Shown piece after piece: positions 7,003 to 14,079 of a stretch of 14,079 nt of DNA (positions are counted from its first letter, which is position 1; each line of letters opens with the position of its first letter). The DNA is taken from positions 1-14,079 of the forward strand of contig CAZGPW010000047.1 in the NCBI GenBank assembly GCA_964527535.1. The letters run 5' to 3'. Under the pieces are notes generated by a model. That model was not told the origin of the DNA. It saw nothing but the letters and a program-made list of their open reading frames with translations, and searched no databases. Both the position numbers and the translations under genes were made by a program. The stretch comes from JAQIBY01 sp964527535 (GTDB lineage Bacteria; Bacteroidota; Bacteroidia; Bacteroidales; ML635J-15).

Positions 7003-8283
7003 CTATTGCTTTCCCAGCAACCGGAACATATTATTTTTATACGCCTCCACACCGGGTTGATTGAACGGATTAACACCCAGTGCATACGCACTCATGCCAC
7101 AGGCTTTTTCAAAGAAATACAAAAGCATTCCCAGGTGATATGCATCATTTTTATCAATGACAATGCGTGATACAGGTACACCGCCATCTTTATGAGCCTG
7201 ATACGTGCCTTCTGAGGCTTGCTGATTGACATAAGAGACATGTTTCCCGGCGATGTAATTCAAATTGTCACGATTGGCCTCATCGTGCGGTATGGATAAT
7301 GATTTATCCGGGGAGCCGATTTCAAGAAAGGTCTCAAACATCAGCGGATTTCCTTCCTGAATAAACTGACCAAGTGAATGCAGGTCAGTTGTTAAATTGA
7401 TACTGGCAGGAAAAAGGCCTTTTTTTTCTTTGCCTTCACTTTCACCAAACAATTGCTTCCACCATTCGGCAACATAAGCTAACGATGGCTGTGTATTGGC
7501 CAGTATTTCCACGCTTTTGTTTTTGTCCCACATCAATTTCCGGAAAGCGGCATATTGGAGGGCAGGGTTTTTTCCCGGTAATTGCACATAACCAACTTCT
7601 TCTGACATAGCTTTGGCGCCTTCGAGCAGTGCTATTACCTCCACACCGGCAACAACCAGGGGAACCAAACCTACGGGCGTAAAAACCGAGTACCTCCCTC
7701 CCACATCGTCCGGCACAACAAAAGACATCAGGTTTAATTCATCGGCAAGCGTGCGCAAAGCTCCTTTTTTTGCATCCGTGATGGCAATAATATGCTTGTG
7801 CAACTGTTTTCCGTGCCCCTGTTTTTTCAAAAGGTCTGTCAGCAGGCGAAACGCTATGGCCGGCTCTGTGGTGGTACCTGATTTGCTGATCACTATCACT
7901 CCAAAATTTTTATTTTCAAGGTAGCTAAGCAAATCCTGATGATAGTCAGCATCCAGGTGGTGACCGGCAAATAAAATTTCAGGTGTTTGTTTTGAAAACG
8001 GCTTTCTCAACGCATGCATCACAGCCCTGGCACCAAGATACGATCCTCCTATCCCTACACAAACAACATTGTCCATACCGCCCATCATATCCATTGCTTT
8101 TTGATATGCATCAGGCCACGCTTTCAATGCGGTTTTGGGCAAATCCACCCAGCCAAGAAAATCGTTTCCCGCACCTGATCCTTTATGAAGTGCCAGGTTT
8201 TGTTTGTTTATATTTTGCAGTGAAACATCCCATTCCCTTTCCGTGATCAATCCTTCAATCGAATCATTTCTATATGTAAGCAT
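7003..8283 (-). CDS. pgi: Glucose-6-phosphate isomerase
   Basis: This 426-residue cytosolic enzyme interconverts glucose 6-phosphate and fructose 6-phosphate in glycolysis and gluconeogenesis. The first SIS domain shows VGIGGSYLGARA (76-87) and the phosphate-binding SKSGTTTEP (133-141). The two family signatures are DVGGRYSVFTPVGL (193-206) and GVNPFNQPGVEAYK (403-416). Expected catalytic residues are visible: R197, E281 in GESEGK, H302 in DLHSLGQ and K416. Size is near that of bacterial homologues of about 450 residues. An in-frame stop two codons before the ATG at 8283 fixes this as the first ATG. The upstream neighbour on the same strand is the sulfotransferase gene, 56 bases away, so co-transcription is possible but there is no metabolic link I can name. 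Confidence 0.97.
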   Translation of the reverse strand: MLTYRNDSIEGLITEREWDVSLQNINKQNLALHKGSGAGNDFLGWVDLPKTALKAWPDAYQKAMDMMGGMDNVVCVGIGGSYLGARAVMHALRKPFSKQTPEILFAGHHLDADYHQDLLSYLENKNFGVIVISKSGTTTEPAIAFRLLTDLLKKQGHGKQLHKHIIAITDAKKGALRTLADELNLMSFVVPDDVGGRYSVFTPVGLVPLVVAGVEVIALLEGAKAMSEEVGYVQLPGKNPALQYAAFRKLMWDKNKSVEILANTQPSLAYVAEWWKQLFGESEGKEKKGLFPASINLTTDLHSLGQFIQEGNPLMFETFLEIGSPDKSLSIPHDEANRDNLNYIAGKHVSYVNQQASEGTYQAHKDGGVPVSRIVIDKNDAYHLGMLLYFFEKACGMSAYALGVNPFNQPGVEAYKNNMFRLLGKQ

Positions 8284-8339
8284 AAACTATATATTTCTGT
8301 TATAAATTAATTAATTACCGGTTTTTTGAGGGAATAACA

Positions 8340-9929
8340 TTATTGGCTGTCCGGATACAGGCTGATTTTTTCAGCCCTGTAAATCATATCGGATGTCTCT
8401 GCAGATCCGGTGTCATCCCCATCAATGTCCTGAAAGTACAGATTAGCTTCAAAAACTTCGGTATTTCCAGGGTAGGTGATTTCCACAATTGTAGCGTAAT
8501 GTGTACCGTTGTGATTGATTGTGCCTGATGTTACCAGCCTGTTACTATTATCAAGCACATCCACATCGCCCCCGAAAGGAGAGTAAAATTCAGCTCCCCG
8601 GTTTTTTCCGTATTCCCATACTTGTTGTACCGTAGTGTCGGTCTCATCGACTGAATATTCTACAGCCCTTGAATATTTAGGGTCATCCTCTTCAAATCCT
8701 CTGTTCATGCCATTGTCAAAAACCACGATATTGCCATTATCCAATAAGGTAGAAGCATGTTGTCCCCATGGCCATTCAAAATTACCAGCTGTTTGATATC
8801 CTAATTGGACATTATCAATGAAGGCTTGTCCGGAAGCATCCACCGCTGTCAGAAGGTAAGGTGCTGTAGGGATATCACTCCCATTTGCTCCTGCATTACC
8901 CCAGTTATAGTGGGGGGCTAATATCCAATTAAGATCATTGCTTCTCCCGATTTTTACGATGCCCTGATTACGGCCTGAAAGCACATAAGTATCATCATCA
9001 AGCCAATAAGAAATGGCATTCAGATGCAGCCAATCTCCTTCTGAATAAGCAACAACATCTCTGTTCACATCAAGGACATCCTGTAAATTCCATTCCTGTA
9101 ATATGGTTCCGGAATTACGTTCTATTTCCAGAAAATGGTCTTTAACGCTTGGAATTTCAGCATCATTATGTACAATGGTTGCGCCGGTTTTTGTCGCAAT
9201 ACATGCAAAGTTATCATTGGGCAATACAGTCATGTCGTTGTAAAAAGTATAGCCCGGTACGGTTATATCATTAACAAGTTCTCCTGTCATGTTGTATTCC
9301 ATTATCCTGTTACCGTTTACAACAACGATATTCCCACTTTCCGTACGCTCGGACAATAGGCCATTCCCGTTGAATTCTGATAAATCCATCCACCAACGGA
9401 TATTGCCCTGCCTGTCAAAGATAAAGGGTTCGAGCCTTGGAGATGGATTATCAGCATAAACCATGGTGGCCAAAAACATGGCATCTTCAGTCATGTTATC
9501 TTTTTGAATACTGACCTGGGGAAAATATGCGGGCAGGCTGTCAGTTGCTATGATGAAGTTTTTTTCGGCGTATCTGCCATCGTCACAAGACAAGGTAAGG
9601 CTAATTTCATTATCGCGGCCGGCATACAGGCCGGTAACAGGAACAGTATGGCTTTTTGAATACGTTGACCACGATTGGACAACAGGCAAATTTCCTTTGA
9701 TCTCCAAATCCACTTTTACAGCCCATTTTGTTTCAAAAGAAATTTCTGCGGACAGGGGAGTAATGCCATTTGGGTTTTTGGTGACATCTATGCTGGTCCC
9801 GGTTTTGAGCATTTCTGACATGTCAATCTCGTCGGTGGGCTCATCTTCCTTGCAAGAAGACAAGAATGCAATGGTTATTCCCAGAAATAATGGCAATACT
9901 AGCATGCGAGCAAAAATGTGGTTTTTCAT
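8340..9929 (-). CDS. PAPS-independent aryl sulfotransferase (ASST family) lipoprotein
   Basis: This 529-residue protein resembles arylsulfate sulfotransferases, which move a sulfuryl group from a phenolic sulfate ester to another phenol through a sulfo-histidine intermediate. A signal peptide ends in lipobox LSSC (C26). The following KEDE matches the K-(D/E)2 type of surface-export signal described for Bacteroidota lipoproteins, so the enzyme may face outside. A beta-sandwich N-terminal domain (about 40-130) precedes a propeller. Active-site equivalents are visible: H265 in DHFLEIE, H302 and N304 in DWLHLN, R320 in SGRNQG, and H391 in WGQHAST as catalytic histidine. The H302/N304/R320 spacing equals that of the uropathogenic E. 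coli enzyme (H356/N358/R374). The only cysteines are C26, C115 and C243, so the active-site disulfide of the E. coli enzyme is missing, and no DsbL/DsbI genes are nearby. Substrates are unknown. Confidence 0.85.
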   Translation of the reverse strand: MKNHIFARMLVLPLFLGITIAFLSSCKEDEPTDEIDMSEMLKTGTSIDVTKNPNGITPLSAEISFETKWAVKVDLEIKGNLPVVQSWSTYSKSHTVPVTGLYAGRDNEISLTLSCDDGRYAEKNFIIATDSLPAYFPQVSIQKDNMTEDAMFLATMVYADNPSPRLEPFIFDRQGNIRWWMDLSEFNGNGLLSERTESGNIVVVNGNRIMEYNMTGELVNDITVPGYTFYNDMTVLPNDNFACIATKTGATIVHNDAEIPSVKDHFLEIERNSGTILQEWNLQDVLDVNRDVVAYSEGDWLHLNAISYWLDDDTYVLSGRNQGIVKIGRSNDLNWILAPHYNWGNAGANGSDIPTAPYLLTAVDASGQAFIDNVQLGYQTAGNFEWPWGQHASTLLDNGNIVVFDNGMNRGFEEDDPKYSRAVEYSVDETDTTVQQVWEYGKNRGAEFYSPFGGDVDVLDNSNRLVTSGTINHNGTHYATIVEITYPGNTEVFEANLYFQDIDGDDTGSAETSDMIYRAEKISLYPDSQ

Positions 9930-10073
9930 GGCTACTGATAATTTAATTTTGAATGCAAGTTATTAAAATTTATGGTTTATCCAATGTGCATTTAAAAAGT
10001 TTAATGTAATTACCGTTGATATTGATTTCCAGTCAACATGTTGCCCTCGTTATTAAAAGGCCGGATAACAAAT

Positions 10074-10859
10074 TTAATTCTCAAAAGAACTGTCAGATTG
10101 TTGTTTGTAAAATTCTGAGATATTGATGGTGATTCCGAAATTAAGGTTGATTGGGAAGTAATTTAACTGTTGTTGATTCAGTTTTTGGGTATATATAAGT
10201 TGCATGTGTAGTTTCCCTTTGGGAATCCCAAATCGCATCGTCAGGGCCGGTTCAATAAAAGTAAATGTATAGTGCTCAAGGTCAGTAAGTTCTTCCTCTG
10301 CTAATTCCGCCTCGTTGTAGTGGCTTGAAGTGGGATTGAAAAACCCGACGTACATCAGGCGGGTGCTGAAAGCGATGTCAGCATAGCTGGAACAATAGCC
10401 TATGGATGGCTGAATAAAACCTCTCCATGATTGAACGTTATATTCTTTTGTCATGACATAGGTATCGTATTCGTATTTATCATAATCAAAATCGTAAGAT
10501 CCGTAGCCTCCACCAACGTAGGTTTCAAAAACATAATCCGAAAAAGGTTTGTAATACCCTGCTCCACCATCAACAGACCATCTTTTGGTATCGTACTCCT
10601 TCGTGGTGGTAGTATCTGAAAAACTGCTTGCCCATTGATTCCGGTTGTAATGCCCGTTTGCCATGACAGCAATGTTATCGGATGTGGCGTAAGCTACCTG
10701 GTAATTATTATATGAAACTGTAGATTTAAAGTCCCCTTTATTTTGCATCAAAGGAACATTCTGCATGCTTGGTTTATACATTACTTTTGAGCAAGATGAA
10801 AAAACAATTATTACCAATAATAGTATTGAAGTCAGGATTAAAAGTTTTGATTTTTTCAT
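10074..10859 (-). CDS. Uncharacterised lipoprotein with beta-rich, outer-membrane-type sequence
   Basis: This 261-residue protein begins with a lipoprotein signal peptide (hydrophobic 6-20, lipobox FSSC, C23). The mature part is rich in alternating aromatic and polar residues, for example the GGAGYYKPFSDYVFETYVGGGYGSY segment near 98-122 and repeated beta-strand-like stretches to the end. This resembles small outer-membrane beta-barrel proteins common in Bacteroidota, where the opening VMYKPSMQNVPLMQNKGDF pattern also occurs. It lacks an acidic export motif after the cysteine, suggesting it stays on the periplasmic side. I chose the ATG at 10859; a TTG at 10880 is also in frame but lies only 4 bases after a likely -7 element and would spoil the short n-region. 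No enzymatic motif is visible and the function is unknown. It is 144 bases upstream of the sulfotransferase gene on the same strand. Confidence 0.65.
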   Translation of the reverse strand: MKKSKLLILTSILLLVIIVFSSCSKVMYKPSMQNVPLMQNKGDFKSTVSYNNYQVAYATSDNIAVMANGHYNRNQWASSFSDTTTTKEYDTKRWSVDGGAGYYKPFSDYVFETYVGGGYGSYDFDYDKYEYDTYVMTKEYNVQSWRGFIQPSIGYCSSYADIAFSTRLMYVGFFNPTSSHYNEAELAEEELTDLEHYTFTFIEPALTMRFGIPKGKLHMQLIYTQKLNQQQLNYFPINLNFGITINISEFYKQQSDSSFEN

Positions 10860-10884
10860 ACCAAATGATTTTTCGCGCAAGATA

Positions 10885-10892
10885 CAAAATTA
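10885..10892 (-). promoter_or_regulatory. Candidate -7 element for the uncharacterised lipoprotein
   Basis: Read on the minus strand the sequence is TAATTTTG, an exact match to TAnnTTTG. Transcription would begin near 10880 and give a leader of about 20 bases before the ATG at 10859. No good TTTG lies 19-21 bases upstream, so confidence is low. Confidence 0.3.
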
Positions 10893-11024
10893 TGATAGTA
10901 CCATCAAGAAAAATCTAAACCAGTATTCAAATAAACAAGATTATGTTGTGTTTTATATTGGTTGAAACGGCAATATTTTACCATCCGGATAATTTTCTGT
11001 ATTTTCACCCCCCAAAAGAGCATT

Positions 11025-12245
11025 ATGAGAAGAACAGCCATACTTATCATTTCAGTATTTGCTTTGTCTGTTTTTGCAACAGGCCAGCAAGATCAGTTAA
11101 AATACAAAACCTATGAACCTGGTTTTTATCACCAGTTTATTCTGAAAGATGTCAGAAAAGTAAACCAGGAACTGAACAAGAAATCACAGGAAAAACACCT
11201 GGTAATGGATCAATCGGATTTGAAATTACCAGATGACCCGGATGAATATACCAGTGTATGGGCACAACCCACTTTATCTCAGGGAAATGCCGGCACATGC
11301 TGGGCTTATGGCGGTACCTCATTTTTTGAATCCGAACATAAGCGGCTTGGAGGCGATGCGGTAAAACTGTCTGAAATTTATACTGTATATTGGGAATACG
11401 TTGAAAAAGCAAGGCGATTTGTGCAAACACGCGGGGAGTCCCATTTTTCACAAGGATCACAAGCAAATGCTGTCACCCGGATGATCAAACTGCACGGGGC
11501 CGTTCCCAACGATGCTTATTCAGGCCTTCCTCAGGAACGTACCTACCATACGCACGCTAAAATGGCAAAAGAAATGAATACTTATCTGGAGAATGTAAAA
11601 AGTTCCGCTGCATGGAACGAAGACAGGGTAATTTCAACCATCAAATCCATCATGAATCATCACATCGGAAAACCACCTGAAAATTTCAAATATAAAGGCA
11701 AACAATACACCCCCGCAAGCTTCAGGGATTCTTATTTAAAAATCAACCCTGATGATTACGTGGATGTTATGTCAACCATTGAATTCCCTTATAACACACA
11801 AGCCATGTATAAAGTACCGGACAACTGGTGGAAGTGCGATACCTACCGGAACCTTTCGCTTGAGGATTACATGGATATGTTGAATGCATCGCTTATAAAC
11901 GGTTATTCTGTAGCCATTGGTGGCGATGTCAGTGAAGCCGGTTTTTCCAGAAACACAAATGCAGCTGTTATTCCCGATTTTGATATCCCTTCAAAAAACA
12001 TCAATGCCAATGCCAGGGAGTTCAGGTTTGATAACAATTCCACTTCCGATGACCACATTATGCATATCACAGGCTATCAGAAATACAAAGGGGATATGTG
12101 GTACCTGGTAAAAGATTCAAGCAGCGGTTCACGCAACGTTGAAGAAGATTCAAAAAAATTCGGATACTATTTCATGCATGAGGATTATATTAAGTTAAAG
12201 ATATTAACCTTTACGGTGCATAGGGACATGCTTGAAATATTCTAA
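11025..12245 (+). CDS. Secreted C1-family (bleomycin hydrolase/aminopeptidase C-like) cysteine peptidase
   Basis: This 406-residue protein has the papain fold of the bleomycin hydrolase/PepC group. A signal peptide covers residues 1 to about 20 (MRRTAILIISVFALSVFATG), so unlike classical cytosolic bleomycin hydrolase it is exported. The oxyanion Gln and catalytic Cys appear in QGNAGTCWAYGG (Q86, C92). The catalytic His is most likely H344 in SDDHIMHITGY. At the usual Asn position (KNSWG in homologues) it has KDSSSG, with D364. The C-terminal YYFMHEDYIKLKILTFTVH also fits the group. A TTG at 10962 is in frame, but the extension would bury the signal peptide, so the ATG at 11025 is preferred. 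It is divergent from the preceding lipoprotein gene, sharing a 165-base gap. A role in periplasmic or extracellular peptide processing is inferred. Confidence 0.87.
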   Translation: MRRTAILIISVFALSVFATGQQDQLKYKTYEPGFYHQFILKDVRKVNQELNKKSQEKHLVMDQSDLKLPDDPDEYTSVWAQPTLSQGNAGTCWAYGGTSFFESEHKRLGGDAVKLSEIYTVYWEYVEKARRFVQTRGESHFSQGSQANAVTRMIKLHGAVPNDAYSGLPQERTYHTHAKMAKEMNTYLENVKSSAAWNEDRVISTIKSIMNHHIGKPPENFKYKGKQYTPASFRDSYLKINPDDYVDVMSTIEFPYNTQAMYKVPDNWWKCDTYRNLSLEDYMDMLNASLINGYSVAIGGDVSEAGFSRNTNAAVIPDFDIPSKNINANAREFRFDNNSTSDDHIMHITGYQKYKGDMWYLVKDSSSGSRNVEEDSKKFGYYFMHEDYIKLKILTFTVHRDMLEIF

Positions 12246-12343
12246 TCAGTGTCTTTTATTCTTAATTTCAGTTCTTTGTTTGATGCATACAGTCATAATA
12301 AATTTGACAGGAATTTTACAGTAGAACCAAAAGTTTTATACAA

Positions 12344-13579
12344 TTAATCAGACAGCTGTTTTACCCTTTCTGCCAGTGGTGGATGGGAATAATTCAGAAA
12401 CACATGCCACGGGTGAGGTGTCAGGTTGGATAAGTTTTCGCGGGCAAGTTTTTTCAAAGCGTTGATCAGATGTTGGCTTTGTCCGTGCTGTGACGCAAAA
12501 CCATCAGCTTCGCGTTCATTTTTTCTTGATAATTTATTCATCAGGATGCCGGTTACTGTGGATACAGGAGAATACAATACCATAAAAACAATGGCTCCTA
12601 AATGAAATTTTGCTTCTTCTGCCCCCAGTGCCTGACTGAATACATCTTTGCCGACAAACAAACCAAAAAGGTATAGTACAATGCCTGTGTTTATCAATGA
12701 TAAAACCAGGCTTTTATGAATGTGCCTTTTTTTGTAATGCCCGATTTCATGGGAAAGTATTGCAACGATTTCATCGGGGGTAAAATCATTGAGCAGGGTA
12801 TCAAAAAGCACAATGCGTTTCTTTTTACCCAGGCCGGTAAAATATGCATTTGCTTTTGTTGATCGTTTTGAATTATCAATGACATATACGTTGTCAAGTT
12901 GAAAACCTGCACGTTTGGCAAATTCTGATATTTTTTCTTTGAGTTCTCCCTCTTCCAACGGTTTTTGCTTGTTAAACAACGGCACAATCAAGGTGGAATA
13001 AAATTCCGCCATAAAAATTGAAAACAGGCTTATGATTATCCATGCCAACAACCAAAACCATGTTTCGGTAGCGTGATATATCTGTAAAATCACATACAAA
13101 AGACCGCCGCCAATGATAATTGATAACAACAAATTTTTGAGCAGATCAAAAACAAAGGTGCGGGGCGTGGTTTTGTTGAAACCAAACCGTTCCTCAATCA
13201 CAAACGTATCGTATATGGAAAATGGCAAAGAAATGATGCCTGTTACCAATCCAATGGCAGCAAAAAAAGCCATGCTCAACCATATTTGTGAATCAATATA
13301 CCGGCTTAAAAATTGATCCAGCCAGGCAAACCCTTCCCAAAAGAAGACAGTCAGGGTAAGGATAAACATCAAGGAAGATGACAGGGTTCCGATTTTATAG
13401 TTGGCCTTGCTGTACGCCTGATATTTCTTGTATTTCTTGTCGTCATATACATCGGCAAGGTGCTTTGAAGGCTTTTTATCCCGCCATGCATAATTCTTTG
13501 CCGATACAACTTTTCCGACAATAAAATCAGCTACCAGAATAACAATGATAATCCAGAATATGATTTGCGGAGTTTCCAT
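12344..13579 (-). CDS. M48 family CAAX prenyl protease 1 / Ste24-like membrane metalloprotease
   Basis: This 411-residue integral membrane zinc protease has the Ste24 layout. An N-terminal membrane domain with several helices (about 5-25, 65-85, 100-120, 145-165, 172-192) precedes the M48 catalytic domain. The zinc site is HEIGH (277-281) with third ligand E357 in NEREADGFA. The substrate-groove segment NAYFTGLGKKKRIVLFDTLL (244-263) and the C-terminal SHPPLAERV (398-406) are typical. Bacteria lack prenylated a-factor, so the role is probably membrane-protein or peptide quality control, related to that of HtpX. Length and motifs are intact. The convergent neighbour is the secreted C1 peptidase, 98 bases away, with no clear terminator between them. 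The promoter at 13583-13614 puts the transcription start almost at the ATG. Confidence 0.95.
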   Translation of the reverse strand: METPQIIFWIIIVILVADFIVGKVVSAKNYAWRDKKPSKHLADVYDDKKYKKYQAYSKANYKIGTLSSSLMFILTLTVFFWEGFAWLDQFLSRYIDSQIWLSMAFFAAIGLVTGIISLPFSIYDTFVIEERFGFNKTTPRTFVFDLLKNLLLSIIIGGGLLYVILQIYHATETWFWLLAWIIISLFSIFMAEFYSTLIVPLFNKQKPLEEGELKEKISEFAKRAGFQLDNVYVIDNSKRSTKANAYFTGLGKKKRIVLFDTLLNDFTPDEIVAILSHEIGHYKKRHIHKSLVLSLINTGIVLYLFGLFVGKDVFSQALGAEEAKFHLGAIVFMVLYSPVSTVTGILMNKLSRKNEREADGFASQHGQSQHLINALKKLARENLSNLTPHPWHVFLNYSHPPLAERVKQLSD

Positions 13580-13582
13580 GTT

Positions 13583-13614
13583 GCAAAGATAATTGTAGAT
13601 GATAAAAGAACAAA
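13583..13614 (-). promoter_or_regulatory. Canonical promoter of the CAAX protease gene
   Basis: On the minus strand, TTTG (13614-13611), a 19-base spacer and TATCTTTGC (13591-13583) match the Bacteroidota primary sigma consensus exactly. The ATG begins at 13579, 3 bases after the -7 box, which implies a leaderless or nearly leaderless transcript. Confidence 0.72.
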
Positions 13615-13736
13615 TGGTTATACTGCAAACTTAGTGGAAAACCAAAAATATCTAAAGGTGAAAATTTATGTGATTTTAATTATTCGTTTTAATATTCTTT
13701 AATCCATTAAATGATGAGTACATCCTAAAAAAAAAT

Positions 13737-13829
13737 GCCACCAAAGCACCAAAGCTCTAAATCCCACAAAACACAGATTAACAACCCATAGAAATTTCGT
13801 GGGATTTTGTGTTTTTGTGATTTTGTGGC
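13737..13829. repeat. Long imperfect inverted repeat, CCAC/GTGG ends
   Basis: Arms at 13737-13767 and 13799-13829 are complementary at 25 of 31 positions, without gaps, around a 31-base loop. The arms start GCCAC and end ATCCCAC, and the inner repeated texts are aaagcacc and tttgtg motifs. As RNA it would fold into a long stem on either strand. It looks like a dispersed intergenic repeat of Bacteroidota (cacaaa/tttgtg type), possibly a relic of a small non-autonomous mobile element. Confidence 0.65.
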
Positions 13830-13904
13830 GAAAATAACCCTTTAGAAAAGTGGACTTAATGATTAACCAGATACTATTTGTTGCTAACTCTCAGTGCCTA
13901 ATGT

Positions 13905-13959
13905 GGTTCCAAACTGAGATGTTTCCAAATTTTTGAACCACAGCAGGTCACATAGGCCC
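13905..13959 (-). repeat. Dispersed 55-base hairpin repeat, copy 2
   Basis: This is an inverted relative of 6937-6991 with 45 of 55 identical positions. In the stem region it keeps most pairs through G-T wobble and has one mismatch, so the hairpin is largely conserved although the sequence differs. It lies in a repeat-rich intergenic region. Confidence 0.7.
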
Positions 13960-14043
13960 ACATAGAAAAGCTAATTATACACCTGTTTTCGTACTTCAGA
14001 ATTGAAACTTACCGGTATTACACAATAGGATTAGGTAAGCAGC

Positions 14044-14059
14044 GGGTTAATCATAACCC
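14044..14059. repeat. Small perfect hairpin
   Basis: GGGTTA-ATCA-TAACCC is a six-pair stem with a four-base loop. No T-run follows on either strand, so a terminator call is not supported. Part of it (14045-14054) is also the inverse of 13859-13868. Confidence 0.35.
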
Positions 14060-14079
14060 ATTAAAAATGCAGTAGAACC

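Larger units (their letters stand above)
13580..14079. other. Non-coding, repeat-rich end of the window
   Basis: No convincing gene is visible in the last 500 bases. The stretch holds the protease promoter, a long imperfect inverted repeat (13737-13829), the second copy of the 55-base hairpin repeat (13905-13959) and a small perfect hairpin (14044-14059). A gene may begin beyond the window end. Confidence 0.7.

Noticed and set aside
10860..10880. TTG start giving the uncharacterised lipoprotein seven more residues
   Set aside because: It begins only 4 bases after an exact -7 box and the lipoprotein signal peptide starts naturally at the ATG at 10859.
10962..11024. TTG start giving the C1 peptidase 21 more residues
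   Set aside because: It would place a charged and hydrophobic extension before a clear signal peptide; the ATG at 11025 begins exactly at the signal sequence.
12246..12343. Intrinsic terminator between the convergent C1 peptidase and CAAX protease genes
   Set aside because: I could not find a stable stem followed by a T-run on either strand.
13737..13829. CRISPR array
   Set aside because: The structure is one inverted repeat, not regularly spaced direct repeats with unique spacers, and no cas gene is present.
6937..13959. A 7-kb composite mobile element bounded by the inverted 55-base repeats
   Set aside because: The copies are short and only about 82% identical, no transposase or recombinase is encoded between them, and the genes inside include housekeeping pgi and an intact CAAX protease. 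A dispersed intergenic repeat explains the pair better.
13859..14054. Possible small transposable element with 10-base terminal inverted repeats (ATGATTAACC at 13859-13868 and its complement at 14045-14054)
   Set aside because: The match stops after ten bases, no target duplication is visible, and an AT-rich decamer pair within 200 bases can arise by chance.

Overview
The window looks like a chromosomal segment of a Bacteroidota bacterium, probably class Bacteroidia. This rests on promoters of the TTTG/N19-20/TAnnTTTG type typical of the phylum, lipoproteins with SSC lipoboxes, an AT-rich base composition, and gene families common in that group. It carries eleven protein genes that look intact. 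I saw no rRNA, tRNA, CRISPR array, transposase or phage gene.

Region 1 (1-5057, all + strand): a LOG/TIGR00730-family nucleotide phosphoribohydrolase, then a 633-base non-coding stretch with degenerate inverted repeats, then a three-gene potassium module. The module is trkH (K+ channel/transporter subunit), a shortened KdpD-like sensor kinase without the cytosolic N-terminal KdpD/Usp domains, and a KdpE-like response regulator. No kdpFABC and no trkA are present, so a Kdp-style two-component system appears to sit beside a Trk transporter.

Region 2 (5058-6916, + strand): a MarR-type repressor and a MATE multidrug exporter whose reading frames overlap by 17 bases. A canonical promoter overlaps a 20-base palindrome just upstream of the repressor, which looks like an autoregulatory operator.

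Region 3 (7003-10859, - strand): glucose-6-phosphate isomerase, a PAPS-independent aryl sulfotransferase predicted to be a surface-exposed lipoprotein, and an uncharacterised lipoprotein with beta-rich sequence. Region 4 holds a secreted papain-fold (bleomycin hydrolase-like) peptidase on + (11025-12245) and a Ste24-type CAAX protease on - (12344-13579).

The last 500 bases are non-coding and rich in inverted repeats. One 55-base element there recurs in inverted orientation after the MATE gene, with about 82% identity and a conserved hairpin. Two genes (marR and the CAAX protease) have strong promoters only 3 bases from the start codon, suggesting leaderless or nearly leaderless mRNAs. I found no clearly new multigene system. 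The strongest leads are the Trk/Kdp hybrid module, the sulfotransferase lacking the active-site disulfide, the MarR operator and the dispersed hairpin repeat.
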